A stretch of 64,000 nucleotides of DNA from assembly GCA_002720855.1 (NCBI GenBank), contig PBIN01000007.1, positions 1 through 64,000 on the forward strand, read 5' to 3'. A program made the translations under genes and the position numbers. Shown piece after piece: positions 25,459-34,383 of this stretch. The DNA is from Rhodospirillaceae bacterium. Its GTDB lineage: Bacteria > Pseudomonadota > Alphaproteobacteria > MPNO01 > UBA2964. The notes under the pieces were generated by a model. The model saw nothing but the letters and a program-made list of their open reading frames with translations. It ran no database searches and had not been told where the DNA came from. The stretch's first letter is position 1. Each line of letters starts with the position of its first letter.

Positions 25459-26423
25459 GATTCCTTATTTCTATTAGAGGTTGTCTTTAGCACGGGAACC
25501 GGCAAACCGCTGCGTTCCCGAGCTATTTTTTTGACTATTTTCCAGTCAATCAGGTGTTTCTTTTCGCCCGCGGCTTGAACGACCCGATAGACCATTTCGG
25601 GAATGGGCGCCGGGGTAGGTAACTTACCTTTTTCAATTTCGATGTTTTGCTCAAGATTTGGGTGAGCTTCCATCATAAGCTGATCGCCTACCCAACCTGT
25701 TTTCATCTCCTGGCTTACAACGGTCACTGGCGTACCAAGGGGAAGCTGGGGAAATAGGTTTTTGATGTCCTCGGGATACATTCGAATACATCCGTGGCTT
25801 ACGCGCCGGCCGACGCCCCAGGGATTGTTGGTACCGTGAATTAAATATGCCGCCCAACCCAGGTAGAGGGCGTGACGACCTAATGGATTGTCTGGGCCTG
25901 GCCTAACAATGGCCGGAAGTTCCGGGTCTTCCTTTCGGATCGATTCAGGAACATACCATGTCGGATTGCGCTTCTTGCGAACAATTTTAGTTGCGCCTTG
26001 CGGGGTATCCCAGGCTTCCTGTCCGGTACCAATTGGATAAGTCTGGATAGGACCACCATCCGCAGGAAAGTAGTACAGTCTTTGATCAACAAGGTTGAGT
26101 AAAACACCTTTTCGCGGACCCGCCGGCAATAAATGACCCGTAGGTAATGTTATTTTGGTTCCTTCACCGGGTATCCACGGATCAATTCCCGGGTTGGCCG
26201 CCATAAGTTCAACAAAACCCAGTTTGTTGTTTCGCGCGATGTCCAACAGCGTGTCTTTATGTCGCGATTTGGTATAGCGCGTCGTTCCAATCAAAGATGC
26301 GTAATTTACAGGAGCCTGGGATTCTGTGGCGGCTTGTGCTGCAATAGGAAATCTGATCGCCGCAGCAAAACCTGCGCCAATGCCAAGGCAAATTGATCGT
26401 CGGCTGTAAAATCTTCGATCCAT
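25443..26423 (-). CDS. L,D-transpeptidase, YkuD domain with LysM, Tat-like signal
   Basis: Start placed at ATG 26423 (AAGGA 11 bases before); a TTG at 26465 is in frame. 326 residues. The N-terminus SRRSICLGIGAGFAAAIRF with twin Arg suggests Tat export. A LysM-like part (HKDTLLDIARNNKLGF, about 57-72) precedes the catalytic YkuD motif HGTNNPWGVGRRVSHGCIRM (His and Cys of HxxNN...SHGCIR, about 202-221). The enzyme forms 3-3 crosslinks or attaches lipoproteins to peptidoglycan. It converges on the Lpp-like gene and could be the partner enzyme. Confidence 0.93.
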   Translation of the reverse strand: MDRRFYSRRSICLGIGAGFAAAIRFPIAAQAATESQAPVNYASLIGTTRYTKSRHKDTLLDIARNNKLGFVELMAANPGIDPWIPGEGTKITLPTGHLLPAGPRKGVLLNLVDQRLYYFPADGGPIQTYPIGTGQEAWDTPQGATKIVRKKRNPTWYVPESIRKEDPELPAIVRPGPDNPLGRHALYLGWAAYLIHGTNNPWGVGRRVSHGCIRMYPEDIKNLFPQLPLGTPVTVVSQEMKTGWVGDQLMMEAHPNLEQNIEIEKGKLPTPAPIPEMVYRVVQAAGEKKHLIDWKIVKKIARERSGLPVPVLKTTSNRNKESASKS

Positions 26424-26636
26424 GGAGTCTATTGTCCTTCTTCTTGTAAGACCCAATATATTCAATATCTAAGTTACGGTTGATGAAAAACCTATAACAA
26501 TTTCGTTAGGAATTGTTTTGATTTTAGCGAATTCTATATTCGCATTGGCCATTAACTTGGGGTTACGTGTTGAGATTGTCGACAAAGTAGAAAACATTCC
26601 TTATAATCAACAACTTGTATCCAAGGACTTAACTTT

Positions 26637-27245
26637 ATGAAACGTGTTATCATCGGAATCACGGGCGCTACAGGTACCATTTACGGATGGCGCCTAATGG
26701 AAATGTTGCGGGAGGAGGGTGAAACCGAAATTCATCTCGTTATGAGCGCGTCCGCGAAGTTGACGTTGCGGATGGAGCATGATGTAGATTCGGACTACAT
26801 TAACTCACTGGCCCATGAGGTGCATTCCCCCGGCAATATTGGTGCGTCGATTTCATCTGGCTCTTTTCACAGTGCTGGCATGATAATTGCCCCGTGTTCT
26901 ATCAAGACCATGTCGAATATTGCGATGGGCAATACAGGCGATCTGATTAGTCGTGCTGCCGACGTCATTTTAAAGGAGCGTCGCAAGCTTGTTGTCGCTA
27001 TTCGTGAAACGCCACTGCATGCGGGTCACTTGGAGAATTTGATCAAGCTTGCAAATTTAGGATCTGTAATTTTTCCGCCGGTTCCCGCATTTTATAACCG
27101 GCCATCGACTTTGCAGGATATTGTAGATCAAAGCTGTATGCGAATGCTTGACCAGCTAGAGATTCACCTCGAAACCGCACCTCGATGGGGTGAAGAAGGG
27201 GGCGTACCCGCAGTTGGTCAACAGATCGAGGGCGGCATAGCCTGA
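26637..27245 (+). CDS. ubiX: Flavin prenyltransferase UbiX
   Basis: 202 residues. GITGATGTIYGWRLMEMLR (about 8-26) binds FMN, followed by MSASAK, IIAPCSIKTMSNIAMG and the C-terminal segment RRKLVVAIRETPLHAGHLEN. UbiX makes prenylated FMN for UbiD-type decarboxylases such as those of ubiquinone synthesis. No ubiD is in this window. AAGGA lies about 9 bases before the ATG. It is directly convergent with the transglutaminase-like gene (stops adjoin). Confidence 0.95.
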   Translation: MKRVIIGITGATGTIYGWRLMEMLREEGETEIHLVMSASAKLTLRMEHDVDSDYINSLAHEVHSPGNIGASISSGSFHSAGMIIAPCSIKTMSNIAMGNTGDLISRAADVILKERRKLVVAIRETPLHAGHLENLIKLANLGSVIFPPVPAFYNRPSTLQDIVDQSCMRMLDQLEIHLETAPRWGEEGGVPAVGQQIEGGIA

Positions 27246-27968
27246 TCAGACAACCGGCTTTTCATCTTCGAAAGCTTTTAGTTCTGATTGAATTTCAGCA
27301 TCAACCGCAGCTCGCGCTTCTGCGTCGTAAACGCTCGCGGGGTAAAAATCCATAAAATCAGTTGCGACGCGTTCCAGAGGGAAATCAGACCAGACTCCAT
27401 GATCCGCATCATATTCCATATGGAGGCGACCTTTTGCATCATAGGGTTGGAAAAGGGCATCGGTTTCGCCGTCGAATTCTGTCGGCAACACGTCAAACTT
27501 CTCACAGAGTTCAATATTGAAGGCAGGCGCGGCCTTTACCCAATTTGTTTCAATGAACAAGACTGCGTAACCGTGGTGCCGGAATAGTTCATTGCCGCCC
27601 ATGATCCGACGTAACCGATCGGTGCAAAGATGATTGTATACGTCAGACAAACCGATTCCGGCTGGAATACCGACGCTACGTGCGCAGGCGATCAATAGGT
27701 TTGCTTTGGGCAAGCAATAGCCTCGCTTCTCGGCGAGCACATTGCTGGCTTTGTAGGGTTCGGGCTGGAGGCTGATGCTGTACGGGTCGTACCGGATTGA
27801 GTCACGGACGGCGTAAAACAGTTTTACCGCTTTTTCTTTTGCTGTTTCAGTGCCCTCGACGGCCTTGAAGGCAAAGGAGCGAACCGAATCCTGATCGAAA
27901 TCGAAAAAGGGTGTCGGTTGCAAATATTCCGGGCCGACTTCAGGAAATCCTTCGGAAATATGTTCCAT
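27246..27968 (-). CDS. Transglutaminase-like protein
   Basis: 240 residues. Cys in RGYCLPKANLLIACARSVG (about 85), His in HHGYAVLFIETNWVKAAP (about 133) and Asp or Asn of the third strand give a transglutaminase-like catalytic pattern. No signal peptide, so it is probably cytoplasmic. Its ATG shares a base with the amidase stop (TAATG), so the two are coupled and may act on the same small amide compound. The substrate is unknown. Confidence 0.8.
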   Translation of the reverse strand: MEHISEGFPEVGPEYLQPTPFFDFDQDSVRSFAFKAVEGTETAKEKAVKLFYAVRDSIRYDPYSISLQPEPYKASNVLAEKRGYCLPKANLLIACARSVGIPAGIGLSDVYNHLCTDRLRRIMGGNELFRHHGYAVLFIETNWVKAAPAFNIELCEKFDVLPTEFDGETDALFQPYDAKGRLHMEYDADHGVWSDFPLERVATDFMDFYPASVYDAEARAAVDAEIQSELKAFEDEKPVV

Positions 27969-29305
27969 TAGGAAAGTGCTTTCTCAATTGCGAGTCCAAT
28001 AGACAATAGCTCTCGATCAGCCATCGTTTCACCAACAACCATAAGGCCTGCAGGAGGTTCTCCTTCGGTTTGCATCGGTATCGAAAGGGCACAGCGATCA
28101 AGGAAGTTGAAGCAAAATGTATTTCGGAGAGTAAGCATATTTGTTGCAAGATATAGGTCGTCGTCGTCTTCAAGCTCTTTGATAGAGGGCGCGACCGTTG
28201 GGGTTGTTGGCAAAAGTACGGCGTCAAAAGGAAGTGTCGCCAAATTGGCGTCCTTGATCAACGCGTCTCGCCTTTGCATTGCAACGAGATAATCGGACGC
28301 GCGAATGTCTTTCGTCTTCAATAAACGGCTCCTGACCCGTGGATCATAATCATCTGCGTATTCGTCTATTTGATTTCGGTGCGCAACATACGCTTCTGCA
28401 TAGATGCCACCGCCTGCATTAATTTTCGGTATTTCACCAAGCTCTTTAAATGGCATGTCGATTATACTGGCACCGGCTTTTGACAATTTGCTGAGTGCCG
28501 CTGAAAAACAGGTTGCGACATGGTCATCAAGCTTGTCGAGAACGAGCGTCTGGGGAACAGCCAGGCGCATTCCATCAAGCGGAATTTCCGATGGTAATAT
28601 TGGTTCCTCACCAGCAAGGATCGCATCAATAATGGCGCAGCAAGAAACAGTCGGTGCTAAAGGTCCTGCGGTATCCAAGGTGGGTACCAGCGGATAAGCC
28701 TCTGTCGCAGGCACGCGGCGGGTCGTCGGTTTAAACCCAGTGAGACCACAGAAAGAAGAAGGGATACGGATCGAGCCCCCGGTATCAGATCCGAGAGCAA
28801 AGCTTGCCATACCATCTGTAACAGAGACTGCAGCCCCCGCTGAGGAGCCGCCAGGTATTCGCCCGGTCTCCCTATCCCAGGGATTCTTCGCCGTGCCATA
28901 ATGCGGGTTGATGCCGAGTCCGGAATAAGCGAACTCTGTCATATTGGTTCGACCTACAACGACGGCTCCCGCAGCGCGCAGCCGGGCAACAGATGTTGCA
29001 TCCTTTTCAGCCGGGGGCGCGCTTTTTAAGATTGTTGAACCAGCTGTCGTGACCTCACCAGCGATATCGAACAGGTCTTTTACTGAAAAGGGCAGGCCGG
29101 CGATTGGTGATACGGTAATTCCTGCTTTGCGGAGAGTGTCTTGTGCATCTGCAGCTGCAAGGGCGGCTTCTTCATTGACTTTGATAAAGGCACGCTGACC
29201 CTCGCCACTCTCATCTTTGATGTTAGAGAGCGCGATTTCAGTCTGCTCTCGGCTGGAGGTTCGAGACTCTTGAATATCGACAGCAATTTTCGAAATTGGT
29301 TTCAT
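27968..29305 (-). CDS. Amidase-signature hydrolase
   Basis: Start placed at ATG 29305 (445 residues); a GTG at 29374 would add 23 residues of low plausibility. Amidase-signature Lys is in FSVKDLFDIAGEVTTAG (about 76), and the Ser-Ser pair with the family glycine string in GRIPGGSSAGAAVSVTDG and SFALGSDTGGSIRIPS. It hydrolyses an amide; no more exact substrate can be read. GatA is an alternative only if glutamyl-tRNA amidotransferase partners were present, which they are not. It is transcribed divergently from the MFS gene. Confidence 0.88.
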   Translation of the reverse strand: MKPISKIAVDIQESRTSSREQTEIALSNIKDESGEGQRAFIKVNEEAALAAADAQDTLRKAGITVSPIAGLPFSVKDLFDIAGEVTTAGSTILKSAPPAEKDATSVARLRAAGAVVVGRTNMTEFAYSGLGINPHYGTAKNPWDRETGRIPGGSSAGAAVSVTDGMASFALGSDTGGSIRIPSSFCGLTGFKPTTRRVPATEAYPLVPTLDTAGPLAPTVSCCAIIDAILAGEEPILPSEIPLDGMRLAVPQTLVLDKLDDHVATCFSAALSKLSKAGASIIDMPFKELGEIPKINAGGGIYAEAYVAHRNQIDEYADDYDPRVRSRLLKTKDIRASDYLVAMQRRDALIKDANLATLPFDAVLLPTTPTVAPSIKELEDDDDLYLATNMLTLRNTFCFNFLDRCALSIPMQTEGEPPAGLMVVGETMADRELLSIGLAIEKALS

Positions 29306-29399
29306 ATTGCGCGCACATTGCCGCTGGTGAGGAACATCGTCAACCGGGACTGACACGCTGCCGGGTTGCAGCACCTCGTTCGGCGCAGTAGATCATTCC

Positions 29400-30722
29400 A
29401 TGGGATTGCCATCCATGCATCCCGAGCATAGGGATACTAGCGTGGTCGAGACCGAACCCCGTCCGGAACATTCAGACATGGCCAGTAAACGAATCTTCGT
29501 GACTGTGCTCATACCGTTCGGACTGGGGTACTTTCTTTCCTATCTTTTCAGAACCGTAAACGTCGTAATTGCCCCCGATCTTGCCCGGGATCTCCAACTC
29601 ACGGCATCAGATTTGGGATTTCTGACAAGCATCTATTTTATTCTGTTTGCGGCGTTCCAGACGCCCCTCGGCGTTATTCTTGATCGTTATGGTCCGCGCC
29701 GGGTTCAGATTGTTCTGCTCATAATTGCGGCAGCGGGTAGCGCGCTCTTTGCCATTAGCGATTCAATGGTCTTCCTGACTATCGCGCGGAGCCTCATTGG
29801 TTTGGGTGTTTCGGGATGTTTGATGGCAGCACTTAAAGCGAACGCCCAATGGTATCCGAAAGCGCGGCTTCCTTTTTTCAATGCGTGCACTATGACATTC
29901 GGCACTTTTGGCGCTTTGACCGCAACAATTCCGGTAGAGGTGCTGGCCGAACTGTATGGCTGGCGGATGGTTTTTTTCGTACTCACCGCGTTTACCATTG
30001 TCATTGCGGTCATTACCGCATTCGTGATTCCGGACTTTGAGAACACTTCTGGTCAGGAAAAACCCGACGAGCACATCATCCGCAAACAATTTCGTGATCT
30101 TGGATATATTTACCGCGACCGCTTCTTTTGGCAGATCGCTGTCGTGACCACGCTTCACGGCGGTGTCTTCTTATCTTATCAGGCACTGTGGATGGGGCCC
30201 TGGCTTGCTGATGTTGCCGGCTATAGCCCAGCACAGGTTGCCAACGCGATGTTGATTTTCAATATCGGAATGTTTGTCGGCGTAATCGGTTTGGGCTTCA
30301 TTTCGGACCGGCTTCAGAGTTTTGGTATCGGTTTAATCACCATTGTACGGGCGGGAGTCGTTGCTTCACTAATTGTCCAAATCTCGATTGCTGCGGAATT
30401 TACTTCAATCGCCGTTCTTTTATGCGCTGGTTTTGGTTTCTTCGGCTCTTCTACGCTCTTGGTATATGCTCTGCTGGCGCAGAACTTTCCGGGACATATG
30501 GTCGGAAAGGTAAATACCGCCCAAAATATGTTGATCTTTATTGGGGCGTTTATCATTCAATGGGGAATAGGAGTGATAATCGATTTCTGGCCATCACTTG
30601 GCGAGGGCCGATACGATCCGGCCGGTCAGCAGTTTGCGTTGACAACCGTGATAGTTTTAGAGGTCATCGCTTTCATTTGGTTAATGATGCCAACGCGGCG
30701 GGACACCTTTGTTGAGGACTGA
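29400..30722 (+). CDS. MFS transporter
   Basis: 440 residues and about twelve membrane helices. A hydrophilic N-terminal 26 residues precede MASKRIFVTVLIPFGLG; the usual loop motif appears as GVILDRYGPRRVQ (about 95-107). The central loop after helix six is long (DFENTSGQEKPDEHI). The substrate is unknown. It is divergent to the amidase/transglutaminase pair, which suggests it may import the compound they process. Confidence 0.88.
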   Translation: MGLPSMHPEHRDTSVVETEPRPEHSDMASKRIFVTVLIPFGLGYFLSYLFRTVNVVIAPDLARDLQLTASDLGFLTSIYFILFAAFQTPLGVILDRYGPRRVQIVLLIIAAAGSALFAISDSMVFLTIARSLIGLGVSGCLMAALKANAQWYPKARLPFFNACTMTFGTFGALTATIPVEVLAELYGWRMVFFVLTAFTIVIAVITAFVIPDFENTSGQEKPDEHIIRKQFRDLGYIYRDRFFWQIAVVTTLHGGVFLSYQALWMGPWLADVAGYSPAQVANAMLIFNIGMFVGVIGLGFISDRLQSFGIGLITIVRAGVVASLIVQISIAAEFTSIAVLLCAGFGFFGSSTLLVYALLAQNFPGHMVGKVNTAQNMLIFIGAFIIQWGIGVIIDFWPSLGEGRYDPAGQQFALTTVIVLEVIAFIWLMMPTRRDTFVED

Positions 30723-30730
30723 ACCGAAGT

Positions 30731-31201
30731 ATGATCGACGAAAACCCAAGAGCTTATCCGGACCGACCCTATGTGGGTGTCGGTGTCGTTGTCTTCAGGG
30801 GTGATGAAGTATTGCTCGCGCAGCGTGGAAAGAAACCCAGCCAACACCACTGGAGCATTCCCGGCGGTGCTCAGGAACTTGGGGAAACAGTCGAAGAGGC
30901 GGCGCACCGAGAAATCAAAGAAGAGACGGGATTGGAGATTAGCCTTATCGGCCTGGTAGAGGTCGTTAACAGCATCAATCGGGACGACGAGGACCGCGTT
31001 CAGTTCCATTACACATTGGTTGATTTTGTCGCAGAATGGAAAAGTGGAGACATTGTTGCAGGTGACGATGCCACCGACGCCCGTTGGGTACCGATCAATC
31101 AAATTGGAGATTACGGTCTGAGGCCCTTAACGCATGATGTAATCCTGCAGGCGGATACGCTTCGTAAATCAGAGAACAAAAGGGCCCAAAAAACGCTCTA
31201 A
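30731..31201 (+). CDS. Nudix hydrolase
   Basis: 156 residues. The intact Nudix box reads GGAQELGETVEEAAHREI followed by KEETGLEI (about 50-76). The fold core GVGVVVFRGDEVLLAQRGK at the start fits ADP-ribose pyrophosphatase or related MutT-like enzymes. It begins 8 bases after the MFS stop and may share that transcript. The substrate is unassigned. Confidence 0.88.
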   Translation: MIDENPRAYPDRPYVGVGVVVFRGDEVLLAQRGKKPSQHHWSIPGGAQELGETVEEAAHREIKEETGLEISLIGLVEVVNSINRDDEDRVQFHYTLVDFVAEWKSGDIVAGDDATDARWVPINQIGDYGLRPLTHDVILQADTLRKSENKRAQKTL

Positions 31202-31314
31202 TTCGGGTTAAACTGCTTTTTTCGTGATAATCTCGTTTGAGAGTTGGGTTGTTAACAAAATTTCAACCATAGCCACGCTTCACTTGTCTCAACGGAGGAC
31301 AAAAGGAGCGCGCT

Positions 31315-32294
31315 ATGCAAAACGTTGATGAATTGAAGAGCCGGGTTGAGGAAACAGCCGAAAAGCTGCGTACTCTGCAGGAAGGAAGAAGCGGACAAAG
31401 TCAGTCTCTCGTTGAAATGCTTGGACAGCTTCAGGAAAAGTACGCTGCGCAATCAGTGGAACTCGAATATTGCAGGGAGCGTATTGAACCTCTTGAAACA
31501 GCAAATCTGGAACTCGCGGCGTTGATGGAAAATTTGCTCGATACGATCGATGCAGGTTTTTCAAAATTAGAAAGTGATCCTCTGCAGAAAGCCGCTGATA
31601 TTGCCGGTTCGATGTTGGCCGCGGAGAAAACTGAAGTACCTGTTGCAGACGAAATTCCCGAAACTACCGACCAAGTCGAAGAAGTCATTGAAGAGAATGG
31701 CCCTGAAGAAGCGCAGCCAGAGGTCGAAATTGACTCTGACACCGCAAAGACCGAAATAGAAATGGTTGTGGAGGAACTTGCAGATGAGATGAGGGAAGAG
31801 GTTTCGCCTGCTGCAGAAGACATTGAACCGAATGAAGTTGAAGTCGTTTTCGAAGACGTTTCTGCCGCGACCCTTGAACTTGAATCAGAGGAAGATGTCG
31901 TGTCAGACGATCTCCCCGACGCGTGCTTGCCGCCATACCACTTCGTGAAGATGAAGAGTTATCGATTGAGCCGACAGAAGAACAGGTATTGGCAGATGAA
32001 ATGATCGAATCGAATGAGATCGAAGAAGCTGATGTGGGCGAAGTAGAAGGAGTCGTCGCGACCACTGCCGCCGATATGTCAGATACCAACGAGACTCTTT
32101 CAGAAGAATTTGAGCGGGAGGCTTCAGCAGTCGATGACAAACCGGCAGCTTCGGATATTAAGGCGCTTCTGGAGCGCGTCGAAGCTCTTGCCGCGAAAGC
32201 TGGCGCAATAAATATTGATGATCTTCCTGAGCCCACTTCCAATTCAGTGGAAGACGAGATTGAAAAACCACGCGAAGCCGGTGCTGCAGCCTAA
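31315..32294 (+). pseudogene. Acidic coiled-coil protein gene with 1-base frameshift
   Basis: ATG 31315 has AGGAG 6 bases upstream. The first frame encodes an N-terminal coiled coil (EETAEKLRTLQEG, LGQLQEKYAAQSVELEY) and a long acidic, Glu/Val-rich tail. At about 31923 the acidic sequence carries on in the next frame, reading VLAAIPLREDEELSIEPTEE to a stop at 32294. Adding a single G after 31923 (gcg-gtg-ctt) restores one reading frame of about 326 residues. Without it, the first frame ends at 32004 in a short basic tail. Function unknown. Natural mutation, sequencing error and recoding are all possible. Confidence 0.8.
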
Positions 32295-32318
32295 ATTTAC
32301 CTGAAAATTTCAATTGGA

Positions 32319-32347
32319 CGGCCAGGCTTTAAGTCTGGCCGCTTATT
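32319..32347 (+). terminator. Hairpin after the acidic coiled-coil gene
   Basis: CGGCCAG (32319-32325) and CTGGCCG (32335-32341) form a perfect 7-bp stem with a 9-base loop, followed by CTTATTCT. The T-run is short, so this is a moderate intrinsic terminator. Confidence 0.55.
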
Positions 32348-32407
32348 CTATAGCGTTCCGATTATAAATTGTGGCCGGCGTATAGCGGCGCATACGGAAG
32401 ATAGAAA

Positions 32408-33868
32408 ATGCTGAAGTCTGGAAATGATTATCTCGAAAGTTTACGGGATGGCCGTCGCGTGTTTATCGGCAATGAACAGGTTGATGACGTCACCGAACAC
32501 CCGGCGTTTCGAAATGCGGCACAGTCATTCGCCATGATCTATGACTTGAAGTCTGCACCCGAAAACCGCGATGTCATGTCGTTTGAGGAAGATGGTGACC
32601 GGTTCAGTACCTATTTCCTTATGCCCAGAACACAAGACGATTTGGAAAAAAGGATGGAAACCCATCGCCGGATCGCCGAATGGTCACATGGCTTGCTTGG
32701 GCGGTCGCCTGACCATGTTTCAAGCTTTGTTACAGGGCTTGCCATGAAGCCGGCTATGTTTGAAGAGATCGGCACTGGCTTCGGTACGAATATTGTCAAT
32801 TATTACAAATACATGCGGGCCAACGATATATTTGCCTGTTATACCGTCCTGCCTCCTCAGGGGGCCAGAAAACCTGAGCTTTATGAACGGGAAGGGATGA
32901 CCGTTCCTACCTTGCGGGTAACGGACGAAGACGATAACGGTGTGACCCTCAACGGCATGAAGATGCTGGGTACTTCCGCAATCTTTAGTAACGAGACATG
33001 GGTTGGCAATTTGCTGCCATTGGCTCCAAACCAGGAGAAAGAATCCATAACCTGCGCTGTCCCGCTCAACGATCCCGGCGTATCAATTTGGTCGCGGAAG
33101 CCATTGGAAAAATATGCCGTTTCGGAGTTCGATAATCCGTTGTCGTGGCGGTTCGATGAATCCGACGCCATGGTCATCTTTGAAGATGTCAAAGTTTCCT
33201 GGGAGAAGGTGTTTGTACATGATAATGCCGAAATGTCGCGAGGCATCTATGTTCAATCGCCATCCCATTCGATGGGAAACCATCAATCCAATATTAGATT
33301 TCTCGAAAAACTAAAGTTAATCGTCGGTATAGCGCACAAGATTGTTGAGGCGAACGGCGTAGGACATATTCCAGCCGTTCAGGGGGTACTCGGTGAACTC
33401 GCGGCTCAGCAGGCAGCACTGGAAGCAATTATCCAGGGCCAGCTTCAACAACCGGAAGTGCTGGTTGATGGGTATATCAACATTAATCGTCGATATATGT
33501 ATGCGGCCCTGCACTGGTGTACGACCAACTATTCCAAAATTTGCGATGTGATCCGCGACTTGATGGGTGGAGGGCCGTTTCAGATGCCTGCGGATATTTC
33601 TGTCGTCGACAACCCAGCGATGAAAGAGACATTCGAAAAATACTGGTCGGTGCCGGGCCAGACAGCGACTGATCGCATGAAGCTTTACAAGCTGGCCTGG
33701 GACTTGATCGGCTCAGAATTTGCCGGACGTCACCTGCAATATGAGCGGTTCTACGCAGGACCAAGTTTTGTCGTGACGAATTATAGTTTTTTGAATGCGC
33801 CTTGGGACGCATTCGATGGTCTCGTCGACGATATTCTCGACGGTTACGAAGCTGGCGAAACATCCTAA
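32408..33868 (+). CDS. HpaB-family FAD-dependent aromatic monooxygenase
   Basis: 486 residues; GGAAG lies 7 bases before the ATG. The fold follows 4-hydroxyphenylacetate 3-monooxygenase large components: a helical N-terminal part, a central beta domain (DDNGVTLNGMKMLGTSAIFSN, about 178-198) and a helical acyl-CoA-dehydrogenase-like C-terminal part. It would use reduced FAD from a separate reductase. No flavin reductase gene is in the window, so the partner is encoded elsewhere. The aromatic substrate cannot be named. Confidence 0.85.
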   Translation: MLKSGNDYLESLRDGRRVFIGNEQVDDVTEHPAFRNAAQSFAMIYDLKSAPENRDVMSFEEDGDRFSTYFLMPRTQDDLEKRMETHRRIAEWSHGLLGRSPDHVSSFVTGLAMKPAMFEEIGTGFGTNIVNYYKYMRANDIFACYTVLPPQGARKPELYEREGMTVPTLRVTDEDDNGVTLNGMKMLGTSAIFSNETWVGNLLPLAPNQEKESITCAVPLNDPGVSIWSRKPLEKYAVSEFDNPLSWRFDESDAMVIFEDVKVSWEKVFVHDNAEMSRGIYVQSPSHSMGNHQSNIRFLEKLKLIVGIAHKIVEANGVGHIPAVQGVLGELAAQQAALEAIIQGQLQQPEVLVDGYININRRYMYAALHWCTTNYSKICDVIRDLMGGGPFQMPADISVVDNPAMKETFEKYWSVPGQTATDRMKLYKLAWDLIGSEFAGRHLQYERFYAGPSFVVTNYSFLNAPWDAFDGLVDDILDGYEAGETS

Positions 33869-33878
33869 TTTTTGAGAA

Positions 33879-33953
33879 TGGTGCCGCCGGTGAGATTTGA
33901 ACTCACGACTTCTCCCTTACCAAGGGAGTACTCTACCCCTGAGTTACGGCGGC
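33879..33953 (-). tRNA. tRNA-Thr (GGT)
   Basis: The minus strand folds as a 75-nt cloverleaf with encoded CCA. Acceptor GCCGCCG pairs with CGGCGGC, the D arm is ACTC/GAGT, the anticodon arm is CTCCC-TTGGTAA-GGGAG with anticodon GGT, and the T arm is GTGAG-TTCAAAT-CTCAC. Confidence 0.97.
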
Positions 33954-34074
33954 CCCGTAAAATGCGGCGGCACAATGCCACGCACCGCATATCCATGCAA
34001 TAAAACAAGCGCGCCAAGAAACAGGTATAATATTCTCTATTTTAGAACCTGAACGGTCGATATAAATTCCCACT

Positions 34075-34224
34075 ATGACGGACGCGAAAAAACAAGAAAC
34101 CGCGAAATCGGGATCAAAAGATAGGGCTGAAGACAAAAAACAGCGTCAGGCTGCCGCGTTGCGTGCCAATCTGCGCCGCCGCAAGGAACAATCGCGGCAA
34201 AGGTCGAAATCCGACAATTGCTAG
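34075..34224 (+). CDS. Small basic protein before murA, 49 residues
   Basis: ATG 34075, reading MTDAKKQETAKSGSKDRAED, then KKQRQAAALRANLRRRKEQS and a basic tail. The lysine/arginine-rich composition and the position upstream of murA match a small reading frame that recurs before murA in alphaproteobacteria. Function unknown, possibly nucleic-acid-binding by charge. A 160-bp gap with no clear structure separates it from murA. Confidence 0.7.
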   Translation: MTDAKKQETAKSGSKDRAEDKKQRQAAALRANLRRRKEQSRQRSKSDNC

Positions 34225-34383
34225 CAAAACCAGTCCGTATACTCCTTTTTTCATCTGAATCGGTTGATCGGTGTACAAATCTGGTGTGATGAGGTTGAGC
34301 CGGGTATAAAGCCGCCCATAATTGGCCCGAATTTCTGTCACGAATAATGATTAATATGGCCAGTATCAGGATTTAAGCGGTTA

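Noticed and set aside
27968-29305. GatA, glutamyl-tRNA amidotransferase subunit A
   Set aside because: No gatB or gatC nearby; the amidase signature alone does not support it.
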